A DNA stretch of 64,000 nucleotides, taken from the NCBI RefSeq assembly GCF_030067675.1, contig NZ_JASJEV010000015.1, forward strand, positions 1 to 64,000, in the 5' to 3' direction. A program made the translations under genes and the position numbers. The stretch comes from Chelatococcus albus (lineage in GTDB: Bacteria > Pseudomonadota > Alphaproteobacteria > Rhizobiales > Beijerinckiaceae). The notes under the pieces were generated by a model. The model searched no databases, was not told the origin of the DNA, and saw nothing but the letters and a program-made list of their open reading frames with translations. Positions 28,405 through 37,184 of this stretch are shown here, in pieces (within the stretch, counting starts at the first letter, position 1; every line of letters starts with the position of its first letter).

Positions 28405-29373
28405 ATGGCCTTGCCCCAGCCCGCTCCTGCCCCGTTTCTTGCGCATGTTCGCCAATTGCATTTGAACCAAGCGCTGCGGCGCCGAATCACGTCCCACACC
28501 CGCGACGGCGGCTGGGAGGCGGCCGAGAGAGCGCTCTTCGGCCTGCGCCAGCTCGAGGTCTCGTGGGAGGCGCAGACGGGCACCCTGTGGACCTTCATGC
28601 GGCCGCACGGGCGCCCCAGCTACAACCCGGCGATGCTCGCCGATTTCCACGCCTGGCAGGACGGAATCCAGGCCCTGTTCAAGGGGCGCGAGAGCGACAT
28701 CCGCTATCTCGTCCTCGGTTCGCGCTTTCCCGGCGTGTTCAATCTCGGCGGCGACCTCGACCTCTTCGCCGAGAAGATCCGCCAGCGCGACCGGGAGACC
28801 CTCGTGCGCTACGGCCGGTCCTGCATCAACATCCTCTATCGCAACATGAGGGCGCTCGACCTGCCGATGATCACCATCGGCCTCGTGCAGGGCGACGCGC
28901 TCGGCGGCGGCTTCGAATCGCTCCTGTCCTTCAACGTCATCGTTGCCGAGCGGGGCGTGAAGTTCGGCCTGCCGGAGACCGTCTTCGGCCTCTTCCCCGG
29001 CATGGGCGCCTACAGCTTCCTGGCGCGCCGCCTCGGCGCGGCCCGGGCCGAGGAGCTGATCATGAGCGGGCGCCTGTGCACCGCGGAAGAGATGTACGAG
29101 ATGGGCATCGTCCACGTGCTCGCCGAGCCCGGGGAAGGCCGGCAGGCCGTGCGCAGCTACATCGAGAAGCAGTCGCGTCGCCACGGCGGGCACCGCGCCA
29201 TCTACCGGGCCGGGCGCAATGTCGATCCGATCACGCTCGAGGAACTCGAGAGCATCGTCGAGATCTGGGCGGATGCGGCGCTCGAGCTGCGCGACCAGGA
29301 TCTGAAGACCATGAAGCGCCTGGTGGCCGCCCAGGATCGCCTGCTCGGCGTGCCTGCCGTCGCGGCGGAGTGA
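28405..29373 (+). CDS. rpfF: RpfF-like DSF (diffusible signal factor) synthase, crotonase family
   Basis: 322 residues of the crotonase superfamily resembling Xanthomonas RpfF along its length (FNLGGDLDLF, VQGDALGGGFE, FGLPETVFGLFPGMGAYSF, then ITLEELESIVEIWAD). RpfF makes cis-2-unsaturated fatty-acid signals by dehydrating 3-hydroxyacyl-ACP and hydrolysing the thioester. Its two catalytic glutamates, 20 residues apart in RpfF (141 and 161), are present here with the same spacing (Glu171, Glu191). An N-terminal extension of about 30 residues is extra. GAGGAG precedes the ATG. No rpfC/rpfG pair is adjacent; instead the convergent neighbour is a GGDEF-EAL protein. The last 16 codons lie in a tandem duplication. 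DSF synthesis is inferred from homology. Confidence 0.8.
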   Translation: MALPQPAPAPFLAHVRQLHLNQALRRRITSHTRDGGWEAAERALFGLRQLEVSWEAQTGTLWTFMRPHGRPSYNPAMLADFHAWQDGIQALFKGRESDIRYLVLGSRFPGVFNLGGDLDLFAEKIRQRDRETLVRYGRSCINILYRNMRALDLPMITIGLVQGDALGGGFESLLSFNVIVAERGVKFGLPETVFGLFPGMGAYSFLARRLGAARAEELIMSGRLCTAEEMYEMGIVHVLAEPGEGRQAVRSYIEKQSRRHGGHRAIYRAGRNVDPITLEELESIVEIWADAALELRDQDLKTMKRLVAAQDRLLGVPAVAAE

Positions 29374-29648
29374 CGGCCCGCCGCCTCTCGCACCTCCTCC
29401 CGGGGCGTCGGGCGGGGCAGGTCGCCTCCGTGCGGGCATGCGGCCGGGCCCGGCCCGATCGCATGGCTGCCCCGATCTCCGCGGCCGCCCAGGATCGCCT
29501 GCTCGGCGTGCCTGCCGTCGCGGCGGAGTGACGGCCCGCCGCCTCTCGCACCTCCTCCCGGGGCGTCGGGCGGGGCAGGTCGCCTCCGTGCGGGCATGCG
29601 GCCGGGCCCGGCCCGATCGCATGGCTGCCCCGATCTCCGCGGCCGCCC
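29325..29648. repeat. Exact 158-bp tandem duplication (two copies plus 8 bases)
   Basis: Unit 1 is 29325-29482 and unit 2 is 29483-29640; they are identical by eye, and the first bases of a third copy (GGCCGCCC) follow at 29641. Unit 1 contains the final 16 codons and stop of the DSF-synthase gene, so a second, orphan copy of the C-terminus (AQDRLLGVPAVAAE and stop) lies downstream without a gene body. Confidence 0.92.
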
Positions 29649-29674
29649 ATGGACGGCCGTCGGCGCGACCGGCG

Positions 29675-32011
29675 TCAGGCGACGAGCTGGATCGTGCCGG
29701 CGCCGGCCGCGAACAGCTCGCCGACGGCGGCCACGGGCAGGGGCGGGCTGAACAGATAGCCCTGGCCCTGGGTGCAGCCCTCCGCCTTGACGCGTTCGAG
29801 CTGCTCCACGGTCTCGATGCCCTCGACGACGATCGCCATCCCAAGGTCCGCACCCATGCCGGCAACCGCACGGATGATGGCGATGGCGCCGTCGTTGCGC
29901 TCGAGGTTCTTCACGAAGGAGGCGTCGATCTTGATCTTCTGGAACGAGAACTTGTTGAGATAGCTGAGCGACGAATAGCCGATGCCGAAATCGTCGAGCG
30001 ACATGCGGATGCCGAGCTTCTGCAGGGCCCGCATGGCGTCGAGCGTCGCCTCGCTGTCCTGCAGCAGCACCGCCTCGGTGATCTCGAGCTCGAGCCGGCT
30101 CGCCGGCAGGCCGGACTGAGCGAGCGCGTCGACGATCTGCTTCGTCACGTCGTGGTTCCTGAACTGGACGGGCGACAGGTTGACGGCGAGCCGCACGGTC
30201 TCCGGCCATTTCACGGCGTCGGCACAGGCCCGCCTGAGCACCCACTCGCCGATCGGCACGATGAGCCCCGTCTCCTCCGCGATCGGGACGAATTCCGCCG
30301 GCGAGATCAACCCCCGCATGGGATGCCGCCAGCGCAGCAGGGCCTCGCAGGCCGCGATGCGGCCGCTCGTCAGGTCGATCAGCGGCTGATAGTGCAGCTC
30401 GAACTCCTCGCGGGCCAGCGCCTTGCGCAGGTCGAGCTCCAGCACGCGGCGCAGCTGCGCGGCATGGTCCATTTCGGCTTCGAAGAAGCGGAAGGCGCCG
30501 CGCCCCTCCCCCTTGGCGCGATAGAGCGCCGTGTCGGCGTTCTTCAGGAGCTGGTCGACATTGCCGCCGTCCGCCGGGGCCACGGCGATGCCGACGGATG
30601 CGCCGATCTCCACCTGCTGGCCGTCAATGTCGAAGGGCGCCGACAGGCTGTCGACGATGCGCTGGGCGAGCTTGGCGGCGTCGCTGCGCCGCAGCAGCGG
30701 GGCCTGGAGCACGACGAACTCGTCGCCGCCGAAGCGCGCCACCATGTCGCTGCGCCGCACGGTGGCGCGCAGCCGCTCGCCCACGAGCTGCAGCAGGCGG
30801 TCGCCGGCGGGATGCCCGAGCGTATCGTTGACGGCCTTGAAGCGATCGAGGTCGATCCAGTGCATGGCGACGCGGCCGTGCCCCCGCTGCAGGGCGGCGA
30901 GCATCTCCTCCATGCGCGTGCGCATGCTCGCGCGATTGGCGAGGCCCGTCAGGTCGTCGTGACGGGCGAGCCGGGCGATCGCCTCCTCCGCCTGCTTCCG
31001 CTCCGTGATGTCCTCGAAGATCATGACGGAGCCGCCGCCGGGCATGGGGCGCTGCGTGACGGAGATCGCGCGCTGGTCGGCGAGCGTCACGAGCGTCTGT
31101 CCGCCGACCCCCGAGGACAGGCGGCGTCCGAGTTCCGCCGCAACCTTGCGCACGCTCATGCCCCGATGATTGCCGCAGGCAATGCTGATCTGCAGGAGCT
31201 CGCGGGCCGTCATCCGGTGCTCGACCGCCTGGGGCGGCAGGCCCGCGAGCTGCAGGAAGCGCTCGTTCCACACCACAAGGCGGCTCTCGGCGTCGAACAT
31301 GCACAGGCCGTGCGACATGTTCTTCAGCGCGGCGTCGAACTGCTCGGCCTGCTGCTCCAGACGCCGCGCCATGATCGCCTTGTCCCGCGTCGTGACCAGG
31401 GCGTCGATCACGGTGTCGTGGATGTTGAGCGTGATGTCCATCATCCCGAAGATGAAGAGGAGGAGGACGGCGCCGAGCCCGGAATTGAACAGGCCGCCGA
31501 GTGCGAAGAGGCCGAAGGACAGCGGCAAGGCGGCGAGCGCGAGCTGGCCGATGGCGATGAGCGGCCGTCCCGCGTTGCGGCCGCTGATGCCGGCCGCATA
31601 GCCCACGGAGGTGGTGGCGAGCAGGAGCTGCAGGCCCGGGTCGTTGGAACGGACGAGAGAGAGGAAGCTGAGGAGCCCGAGCAGTCCCGCGTAGCTCCAC
31701 GCCCCGACCTCATAGATCCGCTCCCAGCGCAGGATCGTGGCCGGCTCGTTGGTCGGCGCTCGGCGCCGGTAGGCGAGCGCCGACAGGATGCGTCCGACGC
31801 CACAGAAAAAGACGGCAATGGAGCAGAGCGTCAGCCAGCGGTCGCCGGAGCGATAGGCGACCATGGCGCCGACGAGGCCGCCCGAGACCGCGCCGACGAC
31901 GAGCGAGGCGAAGGGGGCGTAGAGCGTATCGACGAGAGCCGCGCGAACCTCCGCCGGCAGCTCCGCATCCGTCCTTCTGACAGCTAGAAGCTTGCGGAAC
32001 AAACCCGGCAT
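29675..32011 (-). CDS. Membrane-bound PAS-GGDEF-EAL protein (cyclic-di-GMP turnover)
   Basis: 778 residues from the ATG at 32011; a TTG one codon earlier is less likely. About six N-terminal membrane helices (about 30-210), a PAS-like domain (about 230-345), a GGDEF diguanylate-cyclase domain (about 350-515) and an EAL phosphodiesterase domain (about 525-770). The cyclase motif RFGGDEF is intact, with an RxxD inhibitory site before it (RRSD). The EAL side keeps EALLRW, the Asn in VNLSPVQFRN, EITEAVLL, LDDFGIGYSSLSYL, KIDASFV and VVEGIET. Both activities are therefore possible. It is convergent with the DSF-synthase gene; DSF sensing and c-di-GMP are linked in xanthomonads, so a functional link is plausible. 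Confidence 0.93.
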   Translation of the reverse strand: MPGLFRKLLAVRRTDAELPAEVRAALVDTLYAPFASLVVGAVSGGLVGAMVAYRSGDRWLTLCSIAVFFCGVGRILSALAYRRRAPTNEPATILRWERIYEVGAWSYAGLLGLLSFLSLVRSNDPGLQLLLATTSVGYAAGISGRNAGRPLIAIGQLALAALPLSFGLFALGGLFNSGLGAVLLLFIFGMMDITLNIHDTVIDALVTTRDKAIMARRLEQQAEQFDAALKNMSHGLCMFDAESRLVVWNERFLQLAGLPPQAVEHRMTARELLQISIACGNHRGMSVRKVAAELGRRLSSGVGGQTLVTLADQRAISVTQRPMPGGGSVMIFEDITERKQAEEAIARLARHDDLTGLANRASMRTRMEEMLAALQRGHGRVAMHWIDLDRFKAVNDTLGHPAGDRLLQLVGERLRATVRRSDMVARFGGDEFVVLQAPLLRRSDAAKLAQRIVDSLSAPFDIDGQQVEIGASVGIAVAPADGGNVDQLLKNADTALYRAKGEGRGAFRFFEAEMDHAAQLRRVLELDLRKALAREEFELHYQPLIDLTSGRIAACEALLRWRHPMRGLISPAEFVPIAEETGLIVPIGEWVLRRACADAVKWPETVRLAVNLSPVQFRNHDVTKQIVDALAQSGLPASRLELEITEAVLLQDSEATLDAMRALQKLGIRMSLDDFGIGYSSLSYLNKFSFQKIKIDASFVKNLERNDGAIAIIRAVAGMGADLGMAIVVEGIETVEQLERVKAEGCTQGQGYLFSPPLPVAAVGELFAAGAGTIQLVA

Positions 32012-32348
32012 CAACAGTTCCCGAAGGCGTCGAGTAAGCTAACCGTCTTCCCCGGTATTCCGCAACCGCAAAGAACCCGGCCGACCGAAGTTCGAAAATT
32101 CTAGGTAAATTTGGCGGCAGGATGGTCCCCTTCATTCGCAGGGGGAATGCTTGCCATCGTCGCCGCGCGGATGAGCGTGCGGCGACGTGGCGGCTGCGTT
32201 GCCGCTGCATGCTGCCGACGGTGGGAAGCGCCGGCGATTCTGGACGACAACTTTCCGGCAGGCCCGCCGGCAGACCGAATGCTTTCCCCGGTACCGCTCG
32301 GGATGCGCAGCACCGGCCCGATGCAAGCGGCAGCGCCCGACCGCCGAG
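32012..32348. other. Intergenic region between galE and the GGDEF-EAL gene
   Basis: No gene is supported in these 337 bases; the promoter of the GGDEF-EAL gene should lie at its left side. No clear operator or terminator was recognised. Confidence 0.55.
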
Positions 32349-33344
32349 CTACTCCGCCGCCTCGCGCCTCTCCGCCAGCGAGCGCTCCCAGGCGAGCGCA
32401 TGGGCGACGATCGCGTCGAGATCGTCGTGCTCCGGCTTCCAGCCGAGGACGGCACGGATGCGGTCGGCGCCCGCGACCAGGGCGGCGGGATCGCCCGCCC
32501 GGCGGGGCGCAAGACGGACGGGGAACTCGACACCGGACACACGCTTCACGGCCTCGATCACCTCGAGGACGGAATAGCCGCGCCCGTAGCCGCAGTTGAG
32601 GACGGCGCTCTCGCCGCCGGCGGCGAGATGGTCGAGCGCCAGCACGTGGGCCCGGGCGAGGTCGCTGACGTGGATGTAGTCGCGCAGACAGGTCCCGTCC
32701 GGCGTCGGATAGTCGGTGCCGAACACGTCGAGGTGCGTGCGCTGCCCAACTGCGGCCTGGGAGGCCACCTTGATGAGATGCGTGGCGCGCGGGCTCGACT
32801 GGCCGCTGCGCCTCGCCGGATCGGCGCCGGCGACGTTGAAATAGCGCAGGGCGACGTAGCGCAGCGGATGTGCGGCCGCCGTATCGCGCAGCATGAACTC
32901 TGTCATCAGCTTGGAGGTGCCGTAGGGCGATACCGGCGCGAGCCGTGCCGTCTCGGGGATGGGGCTCTCCTTGGCATCACCGTAGACGGCGGCGGTCGAG
33001 GAGAAGAGGAAGTGGCGCACGCCGTTCTCGACGGCCGCCCCGATGAGGGCGCGCGACTTCACCGTGTTGTTGAAATAGTAGCCGAGCGGATCGACGACCG
33101 AGTCCGGCACGACGATCGACCCGGCGAAATGCACGATGGCGGTCACGCCGTGCTGGCGGATGAGGCGTGCCAGCAGCTTCTCGTCGCCGCAATCCCCTTC
33201 GACGAAGGCCGCCGCAGGATGCACCGCCCAGCGAAAGCCCGCGCGCAGATCGTCGAGGACGACGACGTCCCGCCCCGCGTCGACCAATGCCAGGACCATG
33301 TGGCTGCCGATGTAGCCGGCTCCGCCCGTGACCATTACCGCCAT
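32349..33344 (-). CDS. galE: UDP-glucose 4-epimerase
   Basis: 331 residues, extended SDR of the GalE type. It interconverts UDP-glucose and UDP-galactose with bound NAD. Cofactor motif VTGGAGYIGS at about 5-14; catalytic Ser in FSSTAAVYGD and Tyr-x3-Lys in SPYGTSKLMTEF; sugar-binding region ALRYFNVAGADP; C-terminal LGWKPEHDDLD. It is the last gene of the long minus-strand glycan operon (51-base gap from the Asp-box gene) and probably supplies UDP-Gal for the glycosyltransferases upstream. Confidence 0.92.
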   Translation of the reverse strand: MAVMVTGGAGYIGSHMVLALVDAGRDVVVLDDLRAGFRWAVHPAAAFVEGDCGDEKLLARLIRQHGVTAIVHFAGSIVVPDSVVDPLGYYFNNTVKSRALIGAAVENGVRHFLFSSTAAVYGDAKESPIPETARLAPVSPYGTSKLMTEFMLRDTAAAHPLRYVALRYFNVAGADPARRSGQSSPRATHLIKVASQAAVGQRTHLDVFGTDYPTPDGTCLRDYIHVSDLARAHVLALDHLAAGGESAVLNCGYGRGYSVLEVIEAVKRVSGVEFPVRLAPRRAGDPAALVAGADRIRAVLGWKPEHDDLDAIVAHALAWERSLAERREAAE

Positions 33345-33395
33345 GTTCGCCCCCTCGGCGTGCGCCCCCGTCGGGCGCGTTGAAAGACCCGCGGC

Positions 33396-34604
33396 TCAGC
33401 CGCCCCTGTGCAGGCGCACGGGCACGCGCACGAGGTCGCGATCCCATGTGACCTTGCAGTTCTTCAACTGGTAGCGCGTGAGGTAGAGGAACCCCTTGTC
33501 GCCGAAATCCTCGAAGGAAAAGGTCCGCGCGCCCGCGTCGATGAGCGAGGGATAGAAATAGGCGTCGGGCCGCGTGCAATCCTTGTCCCAGAGCAGTTGC
33601 GCCTCCATGACGAGCGAAGGCTCGCTCCAGTGCAGGAGATCCCGCGAGACCGTCGTGAAGATGCCCTCGACCACTTGCCCGCCGGCGCCCCGGCGCTTGT
33701 CGGCGAAGACAGCCATCACCTCGTTGCTGCCACGCAGCGTGACGAGCCCGCCGATCATGCGGCCGATGACGTTGGGCGCCACGGGCGTGCAGGTATGGGC
33801 GTCGGTGTCGGCGACCGCGTCGCGGAAGGGATCGACGAAGCGGGCGGAGAAATCCGCGCCGTTCCACGCCCGCCACGACGAGGGATCGTCGAGCGTCCGG
33901 GTGCGAATAAGGCAGTTGCCGCGCTTCTGCCCCCGGTAGCCGTCGGCGAAGACGAAGGCGTAGTAGAAGCCGTCGCGCGCGATGATGTTGGTCGGGTTGG
34001 CATAGCCGACGCGCGCATCCCGATCGGTCGGGAAGGCATAGGGCAGCGTCGCCACCACGGGTGGCTTGCCCTGCCCTTCCGGGCGGAAGGTGCGGCCGCC
34101 GTCGCGCGAGACGAGGCCGGTGACGGTGTTGAGCAGGCAGGCGCTGTAGCTGCCGGCGGGGCATTGCCCCGGCGTGCGCTCGCCGCGCAGCTCGGTGTGG
34201 GCGAGCGCATAGACCGTGCGTCCGTCATGTGTATAGACGCCGCCGATCCAGCTCAGGTCGTCGAAGGCGGCGAGATCGGCTGAGCGCCTCGCCTCGTAGA
34301 GCACGGCGCAGCTCGGCCTGACGGCGTGGAGGCTCGAACCGACGAGAGCGCGGTTGTCGTTGTGGCTGACGATCAGCCGCACCTCGCCCTCGGCGTTGCG
34401 GAAGGCACGTGCCGGGGCATCCGGCACGTGGCTCTTCACGCAGGCCTCGCGGGACCAGTCGAACACCGTCTCCATCGGGCCGGCCGGCACGACGGAGAGA
34501 CCGGCCGAGAGGGTCTGCGCGCTCGCGCGCGGCCCTGCGCCGAGGCCGGCCGCGAGGCATCCCGCGGCCAGGATGATGCGCGCCCCCTTCGTGCGGCCCG
34601 CCAT
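33396..34604 (-). CDS. Secreted Asp-box (beta-propeller-like) protein
   Basis: 402 residues from the ATG at 34604, which overlaps the stop of the preceding gene by one base (TGATG); the frame extends further upstream, but only antiphase to that gene. Signal peptide at about 1-28 (IILAAGCLAAGLGAG, cleavage after SAQ). The repeated pattern of Asp boxes (SRDGGRTF, DDPSSWRAWNG) resembles the propeller of sialidases and GH43/GH68-like proteins, with several Cys pairs. It is probably periplasmic or extracellular and could bind or trim the glycan made by this operon. No catalytic set could be assigned, so function is open. Confidence 0.7.
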   Translation of the reverse strand: MAGRTKGARIILAAGCLAAGLGAGPRASAQTLSAGLSVVPAGPMETVFDWSREACVKSHVPDAPARAFRNAEGEVRLIVSHNDNRALVGSSLHAVRPSCAVLYEARRSADLAAFDDLSWIGGVYTHDGRTVYALAHTELRGERTPGQCPAGSYSACLLNTVTGLVSRDGGRTFRPEGQGKPPVVATLPYAFPTDRDARVGYANPTNIIARDGFYYAFVFADGYRGQKRGNCLIRTRTLDDPSSWRAWNGADFSARFVDPFRDAVADTDAHTCTPVAPNVIGRMIGGLVTLRGSNEVMAVFADKRRGAGGQVVEGIFTTVSRDLLHWSEPSLVMEAQLLWDKDCTRPDAYFYPSLIDAGARTFSFEDFGDKGFLYLTRYQLKNCKVTWDRDLVRVPVRLHRGG

Positions 34605-35791
34605 CACGCCACCCTTCGCGCCGGCTCGGGCGCCTTCTGCATCACATCCACCATCTTCGTGTCGGCGCCGTTCTCGACGAGGAACTGGCGCATCTCGCGG
34701 TAGGTGTGATGGTAGGCGCGGTTGAACTTGTCGAACAGCGACTGGTCCCAATAGTCCTCCAGCACGAAATCCTTGCCGGAGAAGACGTCGAAACTCGGGA
34801 TCTGGTAGGTCTCGGCGAATTCGACCGTGCGGCTGTCGTAGGTGAAGTAGATCGCCGGCGTCCCGTTGGACAGGGCCATGAGGTTGCCGTGCAGGCGATA
34901 GCCGAGGACGAGGTCCTTCTGCTGCACGAGGGCTTCGTAGTCGGCCACGACGTCCGAATAGAACAGCCGCTCGCGGTGCAGCTTCTCCATGGTCTCGTCA
35001 AGGTACCACTCGGAAACCCACTTGTTGGCCTTCAGCGTCGCGAAGGCCTCCTCCTTCTGCTCCGGCGTGCCGAAGACGATCTTCTTCTCCTCCACCTCGC
35101 CCTGGGCCATGAGCACCACGTCGAAGCGCGCGGCGAGCGACTTCACGAGGTCGCGGTGGAAGGTGAGGTAGCGCTTGATGTCCTGGGCGTAGGCGGGCGA
35201 GACCTCGCGGCGCATGGTGACGCCCACGTATTTCACCTCCTCGAGCCGCGGCAGCTTGATGGCGAGGTTCGGATCGTTGCGGCGGAAGGCGGTGGGGCAG
35301 CCGACGATGCGCACGTTGCGGATGCCGATGTCCCAGAGCACCTGGGCGGAATAGGTGCCGCGCACGCCGATCGACGTGGTGGAATCGGCCATCATGCGCA
35401 GGACGGTCTTCGTCTCGTCGGACAGCTCGAGCTTGCCCTTGACCGGTGCCTGGGCGCCGATGCCGAAGGCGATGACCGGGATCTTCAGGCGCTTGAGGAC
35501 ATCGACCGTCTGGCTCCACTTCATGTCCTTGTGGACGTAGTTGGAGCCGCGCAGGAAGACGTAGTCGTATTCCTTGTTGATGCGGTCGATGTCGTCGAGC
35601 TTCGGATTGGCGATCTCGAGCACCCCGAGCTTCTCGAAATCGAGAAGCTTCAGGGACGAGTCGAAGACGAAGGCGTCGCCGATGTTGTGGTAGTGATTGA
35701 TGTGGGCCTGGATGTCCTTGTAGCGATACCAACGCACGTTGTCGTGGTCGTAGACCTCGCCGGAGGGGATCATCACGAGTATACGTGCCAT
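34604..35791 (-). CDS. Polysaccharide pyruvyl transferase-family protein
   Basis: 395 residues from the ATG at 35791, which has AAGGGAGA about 7 bases upstream; an upstream ATG at 35818 is less well placed. It belongs to the polysaccharide pyruvyl transferase (CsaB/WcaK-like) superfamily. Visible parts include HNIGDAFVFDSSLKLLD, VFLRGSNYVH, IPVIAFGIGAQAPVKG and the diagnostic GYRLHGNLMALSNGTPAIY. Members add pyruvate ketals to glycans or act as related glycan-modifying transferases. It sits inside the glycosyltransferase operon, which supports a decoration role. Confidence 0.82.
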   Translation of the reverse strand: MARILVMIPSGEVYDHDNVRWYRYKDIQAHINHYHNIGDAFVFDSSLKLLDFEKLGVLEIANPKLDDIDRINKEYDYVFLRGSNYVHKDMKWSQTVDVLKRLKIPVIAFGIGAQAPVKGKLELSDETKTVLRMMADSTTSIGVRGTYSAQVLWDIGIRNVRIVGCPTAFRRNDPNLAIKLPRLEEVKYVGVTMRREVSPAYAQDIKRYLTFHRDLVKSLAARFDVVLMAQGEVEEKKIVFGTPEQKEEAFATLKANKWVSEWYLDETMEKLHRERLFYSDVVADYEALVQQKDLVLGYRLHGNLMALSNGTPAIYFTYDSRTVEFAETYQIPSFDVFSGKDFVLEDYWDQSLFDKFNRAYHHTYREMRQFLVENGADTKMVDVMQKAPEPARRVA

Positions 35792-35846
35792 TGGTCGTCT
35801 CCCTTCAACTTCATGCACGGATCAGGCCTGTCAGTTCGTGGCCGCG

Positions 35847-37184
35847 TCAGGCGGAGCGCGCGGCCGGAGGGGCCGCGGCGGGGGTGCGCGCCGCCCTCCT
35901 GGCAGCGATCTCGCGGTAGAGATCGACGTGCAGCCGCGCGAATTCCTCGAAGTCGATGGGCCGCCTGATGCCGGCGCGCAGCCGCTCCCACAGCGAGGGA
36001 TCGGTCAGCGCCTCGACCATCCGGTCGACCAGGTCCTCCGACGAGCCGACACGGAAATGCAGGCCGTCGACGCCGTCCGTGATCTTCTCGGCCATGCCGC
36101 CGATGTTGCTGCAGATAAGCGGGCGGCCGTGGAAGAAGGACTCCTGGATGACGATGGGCGAGTTCTCCCACCAGATGGAGGGAATGATCGTCCAGTCGAT
36201 GGAGCGCATGAGGCGCGGCATCTCGCTGTTCTGATAGGCACCGTAGAAGCGCACGCGCGGGCCCGCACGCTCGATGAGGGCCTCGATCTTCTCCTGGAAG
36301 GGCTTGGGCTGGCGTTCGAGATTGCCGCCGAAGATCATGAGCTGGGCGTCCTCGCCCCACACGGCCTCGGGGATGCGGGTCACGGCGTCGAGCAGCACGT
36401 CGACGCCCTTGAAGGCCGTGATCTGGCCGAAATAGGCAAAGCGCGAGCGTCGCCCCTCCGCCGGGCCGAGGGGGCGCGGCGGCACGGGCGCGGCGATGTC
36501 GAGGCCGTTCTCGATGACCGTGAAGCGCGCGGCGTCGAGCCCCCAGTCGACGTAGCGGTCGACGAGGAAGCGGCTCGGCGAGACGAAATGGTCGGCGACC
36601 TCGAGCAGCCCGCGCACGAAATGCTCGCGCCGCAGGAAGCGCGCCGGCGAGATGTCCGGGAAGCAGGCATTGCAATCGGCGGGCGAGGCCCGGTAGCAGA
36701 GTTTCGTGCCGCCCGTCTTCACCATCTGTCCGTGGTGGTGACAGATCGAGAGGAATTCGTGAAAGGTCACCACGATCAGCGTCTCGGGCAGGGCCCGGCG
36801 CACGGCGTAGAGGCATTCGAGCCCGAGGCCGATGAAGTGGTGAAAATGCACCACATCCGGCTTCAGGTCCTGCACCACGCGCAGGAAATCGCGCTCGATC
36901 TCCTCCGTGTTGCGGTTCGACAGGAGGAAATGATCGTACTCGTCGGCGTGGTAGAGGATCTCGCCGTCCTTCTGGCGCAGGCTGAGCAGGGCGGTCGCGC
37001 CGTGGCGCGCCACGGGATGGCCGACGCGCGCGAGGAAACGCGACCCTGCGCCGTCGAGGCGGTTGAGCCCCTTGTGCAGGTTGTAGGAGGCGATCTCGGC
37101 ACCGCCGAGCGAGAAGCTCGGATGGCCGTGCGACACGACGAGGACGCGCAGGGGACGATCGGTCACGGAACGGTCGGTCATCAT
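35847..37184 (-). CDS. GT4-family glycosyltransferase
   Basis: 445 residues, GT-B fold, family GT4. N-terminal acceptor domain (VLVVSHGHPSFSLGGAEIAS, DVVHFHHFIGLG) and C-terminal donor domain (FAYFGQITAFKGVDVLL, IIPSIWWENSPIVIQE with the catalytic-region Glu, then GGMAEKITDGVDGLHF). The four cysteines near CYRASPADCNACFP could bind a metal and also occur in its paralogue at 40213. The start codon overlaps the upstream gene's stop (TGATG); the frame beyond 37184 is antiphase. It probably builds the operon's glycan; donor and acceptor are unknown. Confidence 0.9.
   Translation of the reverse strand: MMTDRSVTDRPLRVLVVSHGHPSFSLGGAEIASYNLHKGLNRLDGAGSRFLARVGHPVARHGATALLSLRQKDGEILYHADEYDHFLLSNRNTEEIERDFLRVVQDLKPDVVHFHHFIGLGLECLYAVRRALPETLIVVTFHEFLSICHHHGQMVKTGGTKLCYRASPADCNACFPDISPARFLRREHFVRGLLEVADHFVSPSRFLVDRYVDWGLDAARFTVIENGLDIAAPVPPRPLGPAEGRRSRFAYFGQITAFKGVDVLLDAVTRIPEAVWGEDAQLMIFGGNLERQPKPFQEKIEALIERAGPRVRFYGAYQNSEMPRLMRSIDWTIIPSIWWENSPIVIQESFFHGRPLICSNIGGMAEKITDGVDGLHFRVGSSEDLVDRMVEALTDPSLWERLRAGIRRPIDFEEFARLHVDLYREIAARRAARTPAAAPPAARSA

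Noticed and set aside
28405-29373. Plain enoyl-CoA hydratase of fatty-acid oxidation
   Set aside because: The whole-length pattern and the Glu spacing fit RpfF better than catabolic enoyl-CoA hydratases, although the two belong to the same superfamily; confidence kept below 0.85.
29483-29531. Second copy of the DSF-synthase C-terminus as a gene
   Set aside because: It is only the orphan tail produced by the 158-bp tandem duplication; there is no gene body or ribosome site.
29438-31987. 849-codon plus-strand open frame opposite the GGDEF-EAL gene
   Set aside because: It is the complement of a gene with intact GGDEF and EAL motifs; long antisense frames are expected at this GC content.
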